Below are positions 9,184 through 19,481 of a DNA stretch of 64,000 nt, piece by piece (within the stretch, counting starts at the first letter, position 1; each line of letters starts with the position of its first letter). Made by a program: the position numbers and the translations under genes. Below the pieces are notes generated by a model, which did not search any database, was not told the DNA's origin, and worked only from the letters and a program-made list of their open reading frames with translations. The DNA is from Roseibium porphyridii (GTDB lineage: Bacteria > Pseudomonadota > Alphaproteobacteria > Rhizobiales > Stappiaceae): the NCBI RefSeq assembly GCF_026191725.2, contig NZ_CP120863.1, forward strand, positions 5,498,001 to 5,562,000, given 5' to 3'.

Positions 9184-10529
9184 CCGCGAGCCTTTTCCTC
9201 TTCTGTGCGCGCCCACCAAGGTGTGGGGTTTATCGCACGGCCGTCTTTTCGAAATTCAACATATAGGATCGGTTGGGTTGAACCCAAGCCGAAAGTCGAA
9301 GCGCTCGCCCATTGGGTCGCGCCCATCACACCGACCGGTTCCCCGGTCAAAACAAACTGCCCCAATTCCGCGTCTATCCGGTCCATACCGGCCAGGAGCA
9401 CATGGTAGCCATCACCCGTATTCAGGATCAAGAGCTGTCCGAAAGATCGGAACGGACCTGAATAAACAACCCAACCGTCTGCAGGTGAGGTTACATTAGA
9501 GCCCGGCCTTGTGGCGATAGATTGACCTTCGGTCTCCCCACCAAAATCATCTTCTTCACCGAAATCCTTCAACAACGTGCCGACGACCGGTTGCGGCAGC
9601 TGCCCGACAGCATCATCAAATGCGATTGCCGGCGCAAGACGGCCGGGGTCAGAGAACGGATCAAATTTCCGCGAATCTTGTTGTTTTGCGTCCAGAGCAG
9701 CCTGGCGCGACTTTTCCGCAGCCTCACGTGCACTCTCGATTTCGGCTTCCAGACTTGCGATCAGCTCCTGCAGGGACCCGGCTTTGTTGGCCAGTTCTTC
9801 CGCGCGCTTTTGCTCTTGTTCCAGCACGCGTACCGATTTTTGATGTTCCTGCCGCTTTGCGCTCAACAGCAATTCCAGACGCGACCTTTCCTCAGCCAAC
9901 CGCATGGCATCGCCGCGCAGTCGGTTCTTTTCATCCGCGATCACCGTTTTCAGCCGGTGCAATTCTTCAAGGTCGGCGGCAAGCGCCTCGGTTTCGACCT
10001 TCAGCTCGGGCATAACGGCGTTCAACAAAATGGCGCTACGTACGGCAGACAGAGCATCACTGGGGCGCACGGCAAGTGCGGGCGGAGGCCGTTTGCCAAT
10101 TCGCTGCAGGGCTGCCAGCACTTCTGCCAAAATATCCCGCCGTGCAATCAAAGACAGTCGAACCGCGTCTTCGTTCTCACCAAGTGCGCGCAACCGACGT
10201 TCCGTTGCCGTCAGCTCGGTTTCAAGCCCTTTGATCGTGTCGGACGTGCTGATGATTTTCGCATTCAGCGTTTCACGATCCCGATCAAGCGCCCTGATTT
10301 CGCGCGCGATGGCGGCCTGCCGATCAGTTGATACGTCGATGTCACGAGAGAGCGCGGCCAGTTCCTGCTCGCGTTGTTTCTTCCGCTCCAGAGCTGCGTT
10401 CACTTCCGGGGCAAGTTCTGTCTGCTCCTGAGAACTCTCGTCGACGCTTTCCGTCGCCAATCCGTTTGCAGGCAGCGCCAGTGCAGCCACAAGCAGGCAG
10501 CTCAAGAGCGGTCGTTTGACTATCCGCAT
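9180..10529 (-). CDS. envC: Murein hydrolase activator EnvC-like (M23/LytM domain)
   Basis: A 449-residue secreted protein with an N-terminal signal peptide (MRIVKRPLLSCLLVAALALP), a long coiled coil (about residues 45-270) and a C-terminal LytM/M23 domain (about 330-445). The usual zinc-binding His residues are missing: the positions read as IATRPGSNV and YHVLLAGM, with no HxH. This matches EnvC-type activators, which stimulate amidases instead of cutting peptidoglycan themselves. The start at 10529 was chosen from the signal peptide; no strong ribosome-binding site is visible. Confidence 0.87.
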   Translation of the reverse strand: MRIVKRPLLSCLLVAALALPANGLATESVDESSQEQTELAPEVNAALERKKQREQELAALSRDIDVSTDRQAAIAREIRALDRDRETLNAKIISTSDTIKGLETELTATERRLRALGENEDAVRLSLIARRDILAEVLAALQRIGKRPPPALAVRPSDALSAVRSAILLNAVMPELKVETEALAADLEELHRLKTVIADEKNRLRGDAMRLAEERSRLELLLSAKRQEHQKSVRVLEQEQKRAEELANKAGSLQELIASLEAEIESAREAAEKSRQAALDAKQQDSRKFDPFSDPGRLAPAIAFDDAVGQLPQPVVGTLLKDFGEEDDFGGETEGQSIATRPGSNVTSPADGWVVYSGPFRSFGQLLILNTGDGYHVLLAGMDRIDAELGQFVLTGEPVGVMGATQWASASTFGLGSTQPILYVEFRKDGRAINPTPWWARTEEEKARG

Positions 10530-10826
10530 CTCAAGTCCAGGTCTCGCAAATCTGATGCGATCCGGTAACAACCTGCCTAAGCTCCCAAAAGGTTATCTTA
10601 TTCACCGATACACAGTCTGCGTTAACGAACCGTTTACCCTAATAAATAGTTCACTAACGACGCCTTCCACCGGTGTATCGCGTAACCTTGTTTGTCCGGT
10701 AATCTTTGAGCGATAATCGCCGAATGCGGCGAGATACGGGCAGAAGCCAAGATTTCCGCCATTTCGAACGCTCGGCAAGGCCCGCCGAACCCGGCGGCAT
10801 GGAGTCTTAGCTTCCAAGCTTACGCC

Positions 10827-11324
10827 CTAACCGCCAAAGTGGCGATAGACGATATCCTGTGGATCAGGTCGCGGCGCATCGTTGTCCAGCGTCGCACCCA
10901 GGCGTTTTGCAAGGCAGGCGGAGCGTTCGTTTTCAGGGTCCATATAACTCACCAATCCCGGCAGACGGCGCTGGTTTCTCGCCCAATCGCGAAAGGCACT
11001 TGCAGCTTCGAACGCAATTCCCCTGCCTTCGGCATGTGCGTAAACGAACCAGCCAAGCTCATGTTCGGGAAAGAGAGGTCCGTGATTGATACCGACCTGA
11101 CCCAGACACTCACCTGTCTGACTGTCGTCGATCATCAGTGCACCGTGATCCATCAGGTGCCACTGTGCGACATCCTGACAGAACAGCCCCCAGGCATTGA
11201 AGCGGGTGAATGGCCCCCCCATGAATCGCGACCGATCGGATAGCATCAACTGCTCGTAGCTCGGCCAATCGTCCATTTTCATCGGCCGCAACGTCAAGCG
11301 GTCGGTCGTCAGAATTGGCGGCAT
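10827..11324 (-). CDS. GNAT family N-acetyltransferase (RimJ/RimL-like)
   Basis: A 165-residue acetyltransferase of the RimJ/RimL type, beginning with the typical ILTTDRLTLRP strand and containing the acetyl-CoA binding region HAEGRGIAFEAASAFRDWA. The family transfers acetyl from acetyl-CoA to protein N-termini or small amines; the substrate cannot be read from sequence. The ATG at 11324 is preceded by AGGAG. It sits alone between envC and rlmH and is separate from the four-gene GNAT cluster further along. Confidence 0.85.
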   Translation of the reverse strand: MPPILTTDRLTLRPMKMDDWPSYEQLMLSDRSRFMGGPFTRFNAWGLFCQDVAQWHLMDHGALMIDDSQTGECLGQVGINHGPLFPEHELGWFVYAHAEGRGIAFEAASAFRDWARNQRRLPGLVSYMDPENERSACLAKRLGATLDNDAPRPDPQDIVYRHFGG

Positions 11325-11357
11325 GTTGCCCTGTCTCCTGAGAAGCACATATATGGG

Positions 11358-11840
11358 TCAGACCCGGTGGTAAGGATGTCCGGCCTGGATGGTTATGGCC
11401 CGATAGATCTGCTCTGCAAGCAGGATCCGCGCAATCTGATGCGGCCATGTCATCGCACCCAGCGCCAGTTTCAGGTCTGCCCGTTCCAAAAGCTCCTGAC
11501 CGTGCCCATCAGCCCCACCGATAGCAAAGACAACTTCCGAAATGCCCTCATCCTTCCAACCTTCAAGCTTCTGGCTGAAAGCCGGACTGGTCAGGTTCTT
11601 GCCATGCTCATCGAGAACAATCAGGCGAGCGCCCGGCGGCAGCGACTGCTGGATGACCTTTGCCTCTTCCGCCTTACGATCTTCAGGCCGCTGCGCACGG
11701 CTTTCAGGATGTTCAGAGAGAGAGACGCCGGTAATACCCAGACCCCGTCCGGATTTGCGCGCCCGGTCCAGATATCGGTCGAAAAGGTCTTTGTCCGCAC
11801 CGGCCTTCATCCGGCCAATGCAGGAAAGCGTAAAGCGCAT
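11358..11840 (-). CDS. rlmH: 23S rRNA (pseudouridine-1915-N3)-methyltransferase
   Basis: A 160-residue SPOUT-class methyltransferase that modifies pseudouridine 1915 in helix 69 of 23S rRNA on the assembled 70S ribosome. Family signatures include LIVLDEHGKNLTS, the cofactor-binding FAIGGADGHG and the C-terminal LLAEQIYRAITIQAGHPYHR, which contains the trefoil-knot end. Length is normal. It follows rsfS and nadD, the usual neighbours. Confidence 0.96.
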   Translation of the reverse strand: MRFTLSCIGRMKAGADKDLFDRYLDRARKSGRGLGITGVSLSEHPESRAQRPEDRKAEEAKVIQQSLPPGARLIVLDEHGKNLTSPAFSQKLEGWKDEGISEVVFAIGGADGHGQELLERADLKLALGAMTWPHQIARILLAEQIYRAITIQAGHPYHRV

Positions 11841-11937
11841 AAATTCCTCGCCGGAACGAAGTTTCCGGTTATCACTCCATCGGCATCGCGAAGCCCAGGC
11901 TCAACCGCCGGCCAAGTCAGGACTTCAAAGCCGTATG

Positions 11938-12321
11938 TCAGCCAACATACTGCGGCGCGTCATCCGAATCCGGCGCCCACATCTTCTCCAAATTGTAGAA
12001 GCCGCGAACTTCCGGACGGAAAATGTGAACGATCACATCGCCCGCATCAATCAGCACCCAATCGCATGTCGCCTGGCCTTCCACCGTTGAGGTGCGTGCG
12101 CCAGCCGATTTCAGGTCCTTGAGCAGATGATCCGCGATCGCGCCCACATGTCGATGGGAGCGTCCGGACACGATCACCATGTGATCTGCCAGGGAGCTTT
12201 TTCCTGCGATGTTTAGAGTAACGACGTCCTCAGCTTTGGAATCGTCAAGACTGGTGAGGACCGTATCGAGGAGGTCTGCCGCAAGATCTTTGCTTACGGA
12301 AGCCTTCAGAGGAGTGGACAT
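11938..12321 (-). CDS. rsfS: Ribosomal silencing factor RsfS
   Basis: RsfS (Iojap/DUF143) binds ribosomal protein L14 and blocks 30S-50S joining in starved cells. The protein has 127 residues from the ATG at 12321 and shows the family core KAEDVVTLNIAGKSSLADHM, VSGRSHRHVGAIADHL and WVLIDAGDVIVHIF followed by R-FYNLEKMW. A longer form starting at 12348 is possible, but neither start has a good ribosome-binding site. It lies between nadD and rlmH as in most alphaproteobacteria. Confidence 0.95.
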   Translation of the reverse strand: MSTPLKASVSKDLAADLLDTVLTSLDDSKAEDVVTLNIAGKSSLADHMVIVSGRSHRHVGAIADHLLKDLKSAGARTSTVEGQATCDWVLIDAGDVIVHIFRPEVRGFYNLEKMWAPDSDDAPQYVG

Positions 12322-12550
12322 GGTTGCCCGCTCACTGTCAAAGGTCATGGTCAGATGTAGTGCCTTTCGCCGTTTGTCCGCCCTGTTCCCAACGTCGTCA
12401 CGAACCGATGGTTTCGGTTTCGTACGTCACCCGTTTTGGAGACAGGACCGGTTGACCGTACCTCGGCCGCGCTCGTCGCGACCGACCCTATAATACCGCT
12501 TCCCTTTTGGCATTTTCAAGACAAGCGGGTTTTCTTGGCAAAATTGCCGG

Positions 12551-13189
12551 TCACACCCCGGATTTCGTTAGCCTCAGATCAGTGGATGACGTTTGATCGA
12601 GGGGCGTGTGCAAGAAAGTCCAGACCGGTGGTTGCAAGTCCGGAAGCATGGCCGCACTCTTCTCCGGAAGCCTATATTTTTCAAACGCTTTTGCCATAGG
12701 TGCAGACACTGTCGACAAGGAAGCACCAGGCCGGTCAACCACCGCGATCGGAACCGAACCAACGATTTCTCGCCAATCCTGCCAGTGATGAAAGCTTGCA
12801 AGATTGTCAGCACCCATGACCCAAACGAATCGGACTTTCGGCCTTATTGCCCTCAGCGACGTGACGGTTTTCGCGGTGTAGGCTGATCCGAGCACTTTCT
12901 CAAATGCAGTCACTTTCATGCGCGGATGATCTGCAAGCGCTCTTGTCTTACGCAGCCGCAAATCAAGAGGCGCCAGATCTGAATGGCTCTTGAGAGGGTT
13001 TCCCGGCGTCACCAGCCACCAGATCTGATCGAGACCAAGCCTTTTCAAAGCGGTGATCGCAACCAGACGGTGCCCCGAATGAGGGGGATTGAAGGATCCG
13101 CCGAAAATGCCGATGCGATTGCCAGCTTCGGCGTGAGGCAATTTCAGCCACTGCCAGTCAAGTTCTGAGACCGGATTTCCTTCACTCAT
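12551..13189 (-). CDS. nadD: Nicotinate-nucleotide adenylyltransferase
   Basis: NadD adenylylates nicotinate mononucleotide to deamido-NAD, the penultimate step of NAD synthesis. The 212-residue protein contains the nucleotidyltransferase signature IGIFGGSFNPPHSGH near residue 25, WWLVTPGNPLK, FVWVMGADNLASFHHW and the C-terminal ISSTDLR equivalent (TSSTDLR). The frame is open far upstream, into proA on the same strand, but those residues look non-coding. The ATG at 13189, just after proA ends at 13200, fits the family N-terminus. Confidence 0.95.
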   Translation of the reverse strand: MSEGNPVSELDWQWLKLPHAEAGNRIGIFGGSFNPPHSGHRLVAITALKRLGLDQIWWLVTPGNPLKSHSDLAPLDLRLRKTRALADHPRMKVTAFEKVLGSAYTAKTVTSLRAIRPKVRFVWVMGADNLASFHHWQDWREIVGSVPIAVVDRPGASLSTVSAPMAKAFEKYRLPEKSAAMLPDLQPPVWTFLHTPLDQTSSTDLRLTKSGV

Positions 13190-13199
13190 GCGCGAAGTC

Positions 13200-14480
13200 T
13201 CATGGACGGGTCTGACCCGTACCACGAACCTTGTATTTGAAGCTGGTAAGCTGTTCGACGCCAACCGGACCACGCGCATGCATACGGCCTGTCGCAATGC
13301 CAATTTCAGCGCCCATGCCGAACTCACCGCCGTCGGCAAATTGCGTTGACGCATTGTGCAGAACAATCGCTGAATCGACCTCGCTCTGAAAACGGTCCGC
13401 TGCTGCCTGATCTTCAGACAGGATACAGTCGGTGTGGCTGGACCCATGCCGGCTGATATGAGACATCGCCGCATTCAGATCCGGCACGACCTTCACCGAC
13501 AGGATCTTGTCGAGATATTCAGTGGACCAGTCCTCTTCACTTGCCGGCACAACGCCTTCACAAATGTCGCGCACACGGTCGTCGCCTCGAATTTCACATC
13601 CCTTTTCCTGAAGAGCCCTGATGATCTGAGGCATATGGCTGTTTGCGACACCCTCATGCACCAGTAGCGTCTCAAGCGCACCGCAAATGCCGGTGCGGCG
13701 CAGCTTTGAATTGACGACAATGTCCAGTGATTTCTCCAGATCCGCCGACTTGTCGAGGAAAATGTGAACCAGACCTTCCAAATGAGCAAATACCGGCACG
13801 CGCGCTTCAGTTTGCACGCGTTCAACCAGGCTCCGGCCGCCGCGCGGAACAATCACATCAAGATTGCCACCAAGGCCACGCAGCATCTCGCCGACTGCAG
13901 CCCTATCCGTTACCGGCACAATCTGGATCGCATCTTCCGGCAGCCCTGCGGCGGACAGGCCCTTTTGCAGCGCCGCATGAATGGCCCTGTTGGAGTGGAT
14001 CGTGTCAGAACCACCGCGAAGAACGACAGCGTTCCCGGCTTTAAGACACAGTGCACCGGCGTCGGCTGTCACATTGGGGCGGCTCTCATAAATAACGCCG
14101 ATCACTCCAAGAGGTGTCCGAACCCGTTCGATCTTCAGTCCGTTGGGCCGCTCCCATGCCGCCATGACGCTGCCCACAGGATCGTCAAGCGCAACGATGT
14201 CTTCCAGCGCGGCTGCAATGGCTTCGATGCGCTCGGCCGTCAACGTGCCGCGATCGAGAAACGCCGCCGTCTGACCATTTGCGGTCATGGCGTCGACGTC
14301 CAGCTTGTTGCCAGCCAGAATGTCTGGTGTTGCCTGACGAACGGCCTCCGCCATTTTGCGCAGCGCATCGTTTTTCTGATCAGCTGGTGCGGTCGCCAGG
14401 ACATGCCCGGCGGCTCGGGCGCGCTGCCCGATCTCCGCCATCAGATCCTCAGTCGTCATTGCTTCGACCGCTTCCAACAT
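13200..14480 (-). CDS. proA: Gamma-glutamyl phosphate reductase
   Basis: ProA reduces gamma-glutamyl phosphate to glutamate semialdehyde with NADPH, the second step of proline synthesis. The 426-residue protein has the expected length, a cofactor region around [18 protein letters not shown] and the catalytic Cys in [14 protein letters not shown] (about residue 265). It lies directly downstream of proB, which makes its substrate, and upstream of nadD. Confidence 0.97.
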   Translation of the reverse strand: MLEAVEAMTTEDLMAEIGQRARAAGHVLATAPADQKNDALRKMAEAVRQATPDILAGNKLDVDAMTANGQTAAFLDRGTLTAERIEAIAAALEDIVALDDPVGSVMAAWERPNGLKIERVRTPLGVIGVIYESRPNVTADAGALCLKAGNAVVLRGGSDTIHSNRAIHAALQKGLSAAGLPEDAIQIVPVTDRAAVGEMLRGLGGNLDVIVPRGGRSLVERVQTEARVPVFAHLEGLVHIFLDKSADLEKSLDIVVNSKLRRTGICGALETLLVHEGVANSHMPQIIRALQEKGCEIRGDDRVRDICEGVVPASEEDWSTEYLDKILSVKVVPDLNAAMSHISRHGSSHTDCILSEDQAAADRFQSEVDSAIVLHNASTQFADGGEFGMGAEIGIATGRMHARGPVGVEQLTSFKYKVRGTGQTRP

Positions 14481-14530
14481 TCTTCCAAACTCCCAAATTG
14501 CGGTTACCAGACCGCCTGTTTTGTGACTTT

Positions 14531-15663
14531 TTAGCCTTTTCCGTGCAAAAAGACATCATCCAGCACAAGATCGTCCCGGTGGATCATCTCAGCCCGGCCC
14601 GGGTATCCGACAATTGCTTCAATCTCACGGCTGTTGCGTCCCGCAATCAGCCTTGCCTCATCTGCGTCATATGCGATCAGCCCACGACCAATGATGCGCC
14701 CCTGCAGGGTCTCCACGATTACGGCATCCCCACGCGTAAACGCACCCGACACGGATGAAACCCCGGCGGGCAGCAGGCTTTTGCCGGATTTCATGGCCTG
14801 AACCGCACCTTCGTCCAACGTTATCCGTCCACGCGGCTCCAGGTGCCCGCCAATCCAGGCCTTGCGGGCGCTTGCGGGAGAACCGAGAGCGGGAAACCAT
14901 GTTCCCCGCCCACCCTCAGCCAAGCGCTTCAATGGATTGAGTTCCTTGCCGGAGGTAATGATCATTGTTGTTCCGGCCGCTGTCGCGATCTTGCCCGCAT
15001 CGATCTTGGTCTTCATTCCTCCGCGGGAGAGTTCTGACCCGGCACTGCCCGCCATGGCTTCGATCTCTCGCGTGATACGCGGCACTTCAGGCAGAAAGAC
15101 AGCATCAGGATCTTCACTCGGCGGCGCGGTGTACAGCCCATCGATATCTGACAGGAGCACGAGACAATCCGCGCTGGCCATGGTGGCAACCCGTGCGGCC
15201 AACCTGTCATTGTCGCCATATCGAATTTCCGAGGTCGCGACAGAATCGTTCTCGTTGACGATTGGCACGGCACCCATCTTCAACAGCATGCCAATGGTGG
15301 CGCGCGCGTTCAGGTACCGCCTGCGTTCTTCCGTATCGCCGAGCGTCAACAGGATCTGGCCGGCCTTTTTACCATGCCTACCGAGTGCATCCGCATAGGC
15401 CTGTGCAAGCGCAATCTGTCCGGCTGCTGCTGCTGCCTGACTTTCCTCAAGTTTCAACGGGCCTGCCGGTAACCCCAAGACACCCCGCCCGAGTGCAATC
15501 GAGCCCGAAGAAACGATCAGGATGTCCGCTCCTGCCTCCGACAAAGACACAATGTCGGAGACAAGCGCGTCGAGCCAGGCCCGTTTCAATTCGCCCTGAT
15601 CAACCAGCAGGGCAGATCCGATCTTGACGACGATCCGATTGAAAGATTTCAGACTTCTGGACA

Positions 15664-15664
<1 letters not shown>
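14531..15664 (-). CDS. proB: Glutamate 5-kinase
   Basis: ProB phosphorylates L-glutamate to open proline synthesis and is normally feedback-inhibited by proline. The 377-residue protein has an amino-acid-kinase domain (about 8-255, with [15 protein letters not shown] and [17 protein letters not shown]) and a C-terminal PUA domain (about 280-360, with [14 protein letters not shown] and [11 protein letters not shown]). Its start codon overlaps the obgE stop by one base (TGATG), so translation is probably coupled to obgE. Confidence 0.97.
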
Positions 15665-16737
<1,073 letters not shown>

Positions 16738-16759
16738 TCAGGCCCTGGTCCAGCGACGG

Positions 16760-17305
16760 TCAGTGGCCGTTCAGAAATTCAGTTCGAGTGACTTCCGTTC
16801 GAAGTGCCGGCACGGAGCTGCCGCGCGAAACGCTTTCGCAGTCAACTTTTGAAACCCCACGAAAGCCAAGTTTTTCCAGCACTTTCAGCGAACCGGAATT
16901 CTCAATCATGGCTTCGCCGGCCAGAAGATCATGCGCGGTATTCCGGAACAGCCAGGTTACAGCAGCCTGGACCGCCTCGCTCATAAACCCGTTGCCCCAA
17001 TAGGAGCGCCCAAGCCAATAGCCGATCTTCGGGGTCTCCTGCAATGTCTTGAAGCCAATCGCCCCGATCATTTGGCCGTCATGGTCAATATGAAACCCCA
17101 ACTCGTCAGCTGATGCCACGTCTCGCCAGCGTTCCACTGACCGAGCAAGATAGTCCTTTCCGGCTTCCAGGTCGTAGGGATAAGGGACGCGTGAGAGCAT
17201 TTTGACGACTTCATAGTCACCGAGGAGTTCAGCACAGCGCTCCAGATCGTCCGGCTCTGGCGGCCGCAACTCAAGCCGGCTTGTTTTCAGGCTAACCGCG
17301 CTCAT
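16760..17305 (-). CDS. GNAT acetyltransferase, tandem copy 4
   Basis: A 181-residue RimJ/RimL-type acetyltransferase, last of four coupled GNAT genes. It opens with LKTSRLELRPPEPDD, has the shared VPYPY-DLEAGKDYL segment, and the cofactor-binding region YWLGRSYWGNGFMSEAVQA. Start 17305 has GGAAGG upstream. It overlaps the preceding copy by 14 bases, and obgE follows after about 50 bases. The four copies differ enough that divergence into separate substrates is likely; the substrate is unknown. Confidence 0.85.
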   Translation of the reverse strand: MSAVSLKTSRLELRPPEPDDLERCAELLGDYEVVKMLSRVPYPYDLEAGKDYLARSVERWRDVASADELGFHIDHDGQMIGAIGFKTLQETPKIGYWLGRSYWGNGFMSEAVQAAVTWLFRNTAHDLLAGEAMIENSGSLKVLEKLGFRGVSKVDCESVSRGSSVPALRTEVTRTEFLNGH

Positions 17306-17846
17306 GATTACCTTCCCGCATCCGCTCAAAAGCTTCCGGTTCCAGTTTCATACGTGTTGCTGGGAGCGTTTCTCCCCGCGACCTGATAGAAAGGCGATAT
17401 GGCCCGATCTCGGTGAATCCGAGCTTGGTGAGAACATTGAGCGACGCCCGATTTTCGTCCAGTGCCCCGCTCAAGACCGGTGCGCCGGGCGAACAGTCAA
17501 AATGCCACGCCAACACCGCCTTGCCCGCCTCAGTCATGATGCCCTGACCCCAGTATCTTCTGGCAAGCCAGTATCCGAACTCAGGTGTCCCGTCTGGTTT
17601 GCCGCAAGACACAACACCGATCAGTCCCTGACCCTTGTCGATCGCAAATGCTCGCTCCCCGTCCCGTCCTTCTACCGCGGTTTGCCCGTGCCAGTCGCGC
17701 GCATCGGAAAGCGCATAAGGATGCGGCACAGTCGTGAGCATCTTGGCGACATCATAGTCGTCGATGAGACGGACCAGATCCGAGAGATCCTTTTCCAGAA
17801 CCGGACGCAGCGAAAGACGTCCGGTTCTCATACTCGGCAGTTTCAC
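17292..17846 (-). CDS. GNAT acetyltransferase, tandem copy 3
   Basis: A 184-residue acetyltransferase of the RimJ/RimL type with the N-terminal MRTGRLSLRPVLEKD, the cluster-wide VPHPYALSDARDW segment and the acetyl-CoA loop YWLARRYWGQGIMTEAGKA. The GTG at 17846 overlaps the stop of the upstream copy (GTGA), suggesting coupled translation; an ATG at 17831 is an alternative start. Substrate unknown. Confidence 0.85.
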   Translation of the reverse strand: MKLPSMRTGRLSLRPVLEKDLSDLVRLIDDYDVAKMLTTVPHPYALSDARDWHGQTAVEGRDGERAFAIDKGQGLIGVVSCGKPDGTPEFGYWLARRYWGQGIMTEAGKAVLAWHFDCSPGAPVLSGALDENRASLNVLTKLGFTEIGPYRLSIRSRGETLPATRMKLEPEAFERMREGNHERG

Positions 17847-18412
17847 GCCGCTTCCTTCCGCGCCTCGAAATCGGCTCGCGCCAGACGCACGACGACATTG
17901 GACACCCGCCTGTCGAGCGCTCTGGAGAACCGCTCTGTCATGCTGTAAGGCTTGAAACCCATCTTGCGCAGCAGTCCACGAGACCGGAAATTGTCCTCAA
18001 ACGCCCGCGCAGCGATAGCCTCCGTCCGGTAGCTGGCAAACGCCCAATCAATCACCGCTTCCACCGCTTCACTGGCATAACCATGGCCCTGGAACGCGCG
18101 GCCGATCCAATACCCGATGGTCGGCAGGTCAGGCAGATCTTCCAGATCTCCCGGTGCCTCAACTGCAGCAACGCCAATGAAAACACCACCAAGCGTGATC
18201 GCGAAAACGGCTTCCGTTTTCAGCGGGTCCTTTCCAACCACCGTTTTCAGGAAAGCTTCGGCAGAGCCTTCCTCATAAGGCCAGGCAAAGGAGCTGATCC
18301 AGCGGGCAACAGCAAAATCCTTGCCGCCAAGCTCCACGATCGCATCAGCATCCGACATGGCAATCGGTCGCAGAACCAGTCGTCGCGTCTTCAATTCCTG
18401 CAGTCCAGTCAT
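17843..18412 (-). CDS. GNAT acetyltransferase, tandem copy 2
   Basis: A 189-residue acetyltransferase beginning LKTRRLVLRPIAMSD, with FAWPYEEGSAEAFL at the position of the PHPY segment of its neighbours and YWIGRAFQGHGYASEAVEAV for acetyl-CoA binding. The ATG at 18412 overlaps the stop of the first copy (ATGA) and has a weak AGGG upstream. The same fold and arrangement as its neighbours point to local duplication followed by divergence. Confidence 0.85.
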   Translation of the reverse strand: MTGLQELKTRRLVLRPIAMSDADAIVELGGKDFAVARWISSFAWPYEEGSAEAFLKTVVGKDPLKTEAVFAITLGGVFIGVAAVEAPGDLEDLPDLPTIGYWIGRAFQGHGYASEAVEAVIDWAFASYRTEAIAARAFEDNFRSRGLLRKMGFKPYSMTERFSRALDRRVSNVVVRLARADFEARKEAA

Positions 18413-19014
18413 CGTCCCTGCCCCCATCCTTTCAAAGACTTCCAAACGGTGCGTTCCAGCGTGTAGCGTTCAATCGGTACGGAGCCGCCTGCGCCGATCG
18501 ACCGAATCATCGCCTGGTCCCTGAACTGGAACCCGGATTTGACAAGCACCCGACGGGACGCCGGATTGGTGACCCTGCAGGAGCCCTGCAGTTCATTGAT
18601 GTCGTGATAGGTGAAGGCATGATCGACCAGCGCATGCACGGCCTCAGTCGCCAGTCCCTGCCCCCAGAAAGGCTCGCCGAGCCAATAGCCGATATGGACC
18701 GGACCTTCCGCGTCCACGGGCGCATATTTGGCAACACCAATCAACCGGCCCGTGCTCTTCAGCCGGATCGCAAACATAGCCGACTTGTCACGAACCCGGG
18801 CCGCCTGTTTCACAAGCGTACGGGCGTTTTCAATCGTATAGGGGTGAGGCATTGCGGCGAGGTTTGCCGCAACGGTCTTGTTGTTGGCCAAAAACACAAG
18901 ATCGGCCAGATCGTCCATTCGCGGTTTGTCGAGCCGCACATGAACCGCTTCCTGCGGCAACGGGGCCGCAACCAAACAGCTTTCGTCTAACAGTCCATCA
19001 CTTTCAACAACCAT
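18409..19014 (-). CDS. GNAT acetyltransferase, tandem copy 1
   Basis: A 201-residue acetyltransferase, first of the four-gene GNAT cluster. It has VRLDKPRMDDLADL at the family start, MPHPYTIENARTLV, and the cofactor loop YWLGEPFWGQGLATEAVHAL. The ATG at 19014 is preceded by GGAGG. A strong hairpin separates it from rpmA, so the cluster may be read from its own promoter or by read-through. Confidence 0.87.
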   Translation of the reverse strand: MVVESDGLLDESCLVAAPLPQEAVHVRLDKPRMDDLADLVFLANNKTVAANLAAMPHPYTIENARTLVKQAARVRDKSAMFAIRLKSTGRLIGVAKYAPVDAEGPVHIGYWLGEPFWGQGLATEAVHALVDHAFTYHDINELQGSCRVTNPASRRVLVKSGFQFRDQAMIRSIGAGGSVPIERYTLERTVWKSLKGWGQGR

Positions 19015-19037
19015 CTTTTCCTCCAGTCAGAACAAAT

Positions 19038-19069
19038 CAAGGGGGAGATGGCGCCCCATCTCCCCCTTG
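19038..19069 (-). terminator. Hairpin terminator after rplU-rpmA
   Basis: A perfect 14-bp inverted repeat (CAAGGGGGAGATGG at 19038-19051, complement at 19056-19069) with a four-base loop. In the minus direction it is followed by ATTTGTT. It lies about 90 bases after the rpmA stop and just before the GNAT cluster, so it should terminate or attenuate the ribosomal-protein transcript. Confidence 0.85.
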
Positions 19070-19155
19070 GATCTTCGACTGGTCTTTGGTTGCTGACCTG
19101 TCTCGAATTGCCGGGGTCTTGTGGGACGCCGGCGCTTCGAAACTTCACGTCGGCT

Positions 19156-19425
19156 TTACTCCGCAGCTTCCGCCACTGGGACCACATTGATGTAGGTTCG
19201 TTTGTTGGCTTTCGCCTGAAACTCAACCTTGCCTTCCACGGTCGCGAAAATGGTATGGTCCTTACCCATGCCCACGCCGTTGCCCGGGTGCCACTGTGTG
19301 CCACGCTGACGAGCGATAATGTTGCCGGGAATCACTGCTTCCCCGCCGTATTTTTTGATGCCAAGACGGCGGCCAGCTGAGTCGCGGCCGTTGCGGGATG
19401 AACCGCCTGCCTTTTTATGTGCCAT
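19156..19425 (-). CDS. rpmA: 50S ribosomal protein L27
   Basis: L27 lies near the peptidyl-transferase centre of the large subunit. The 89-residue protein has the signature start [36 protein letters not shown] and the conserved [15 protein letters not shown]. Normal length, with GAGGAG upstream of the ATG. It lies 56 bases downstream of rplU. Confidence 0.98.
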   Translation of the reverse strand: MAHKKAGGSSRNGRDSAGRRLGIKKYGGEAVIPGNIIARQRGTQWHPGNGVGMGKDHTIFATVEGKVEFQAKANKRTYINVVPVAEAAE

Positions 19426-19481
19426 CGTTAGAACTCCTCGTTCTTCGAATACTTTTAGTCAGTCTCTAAGAAAACGGTGGC

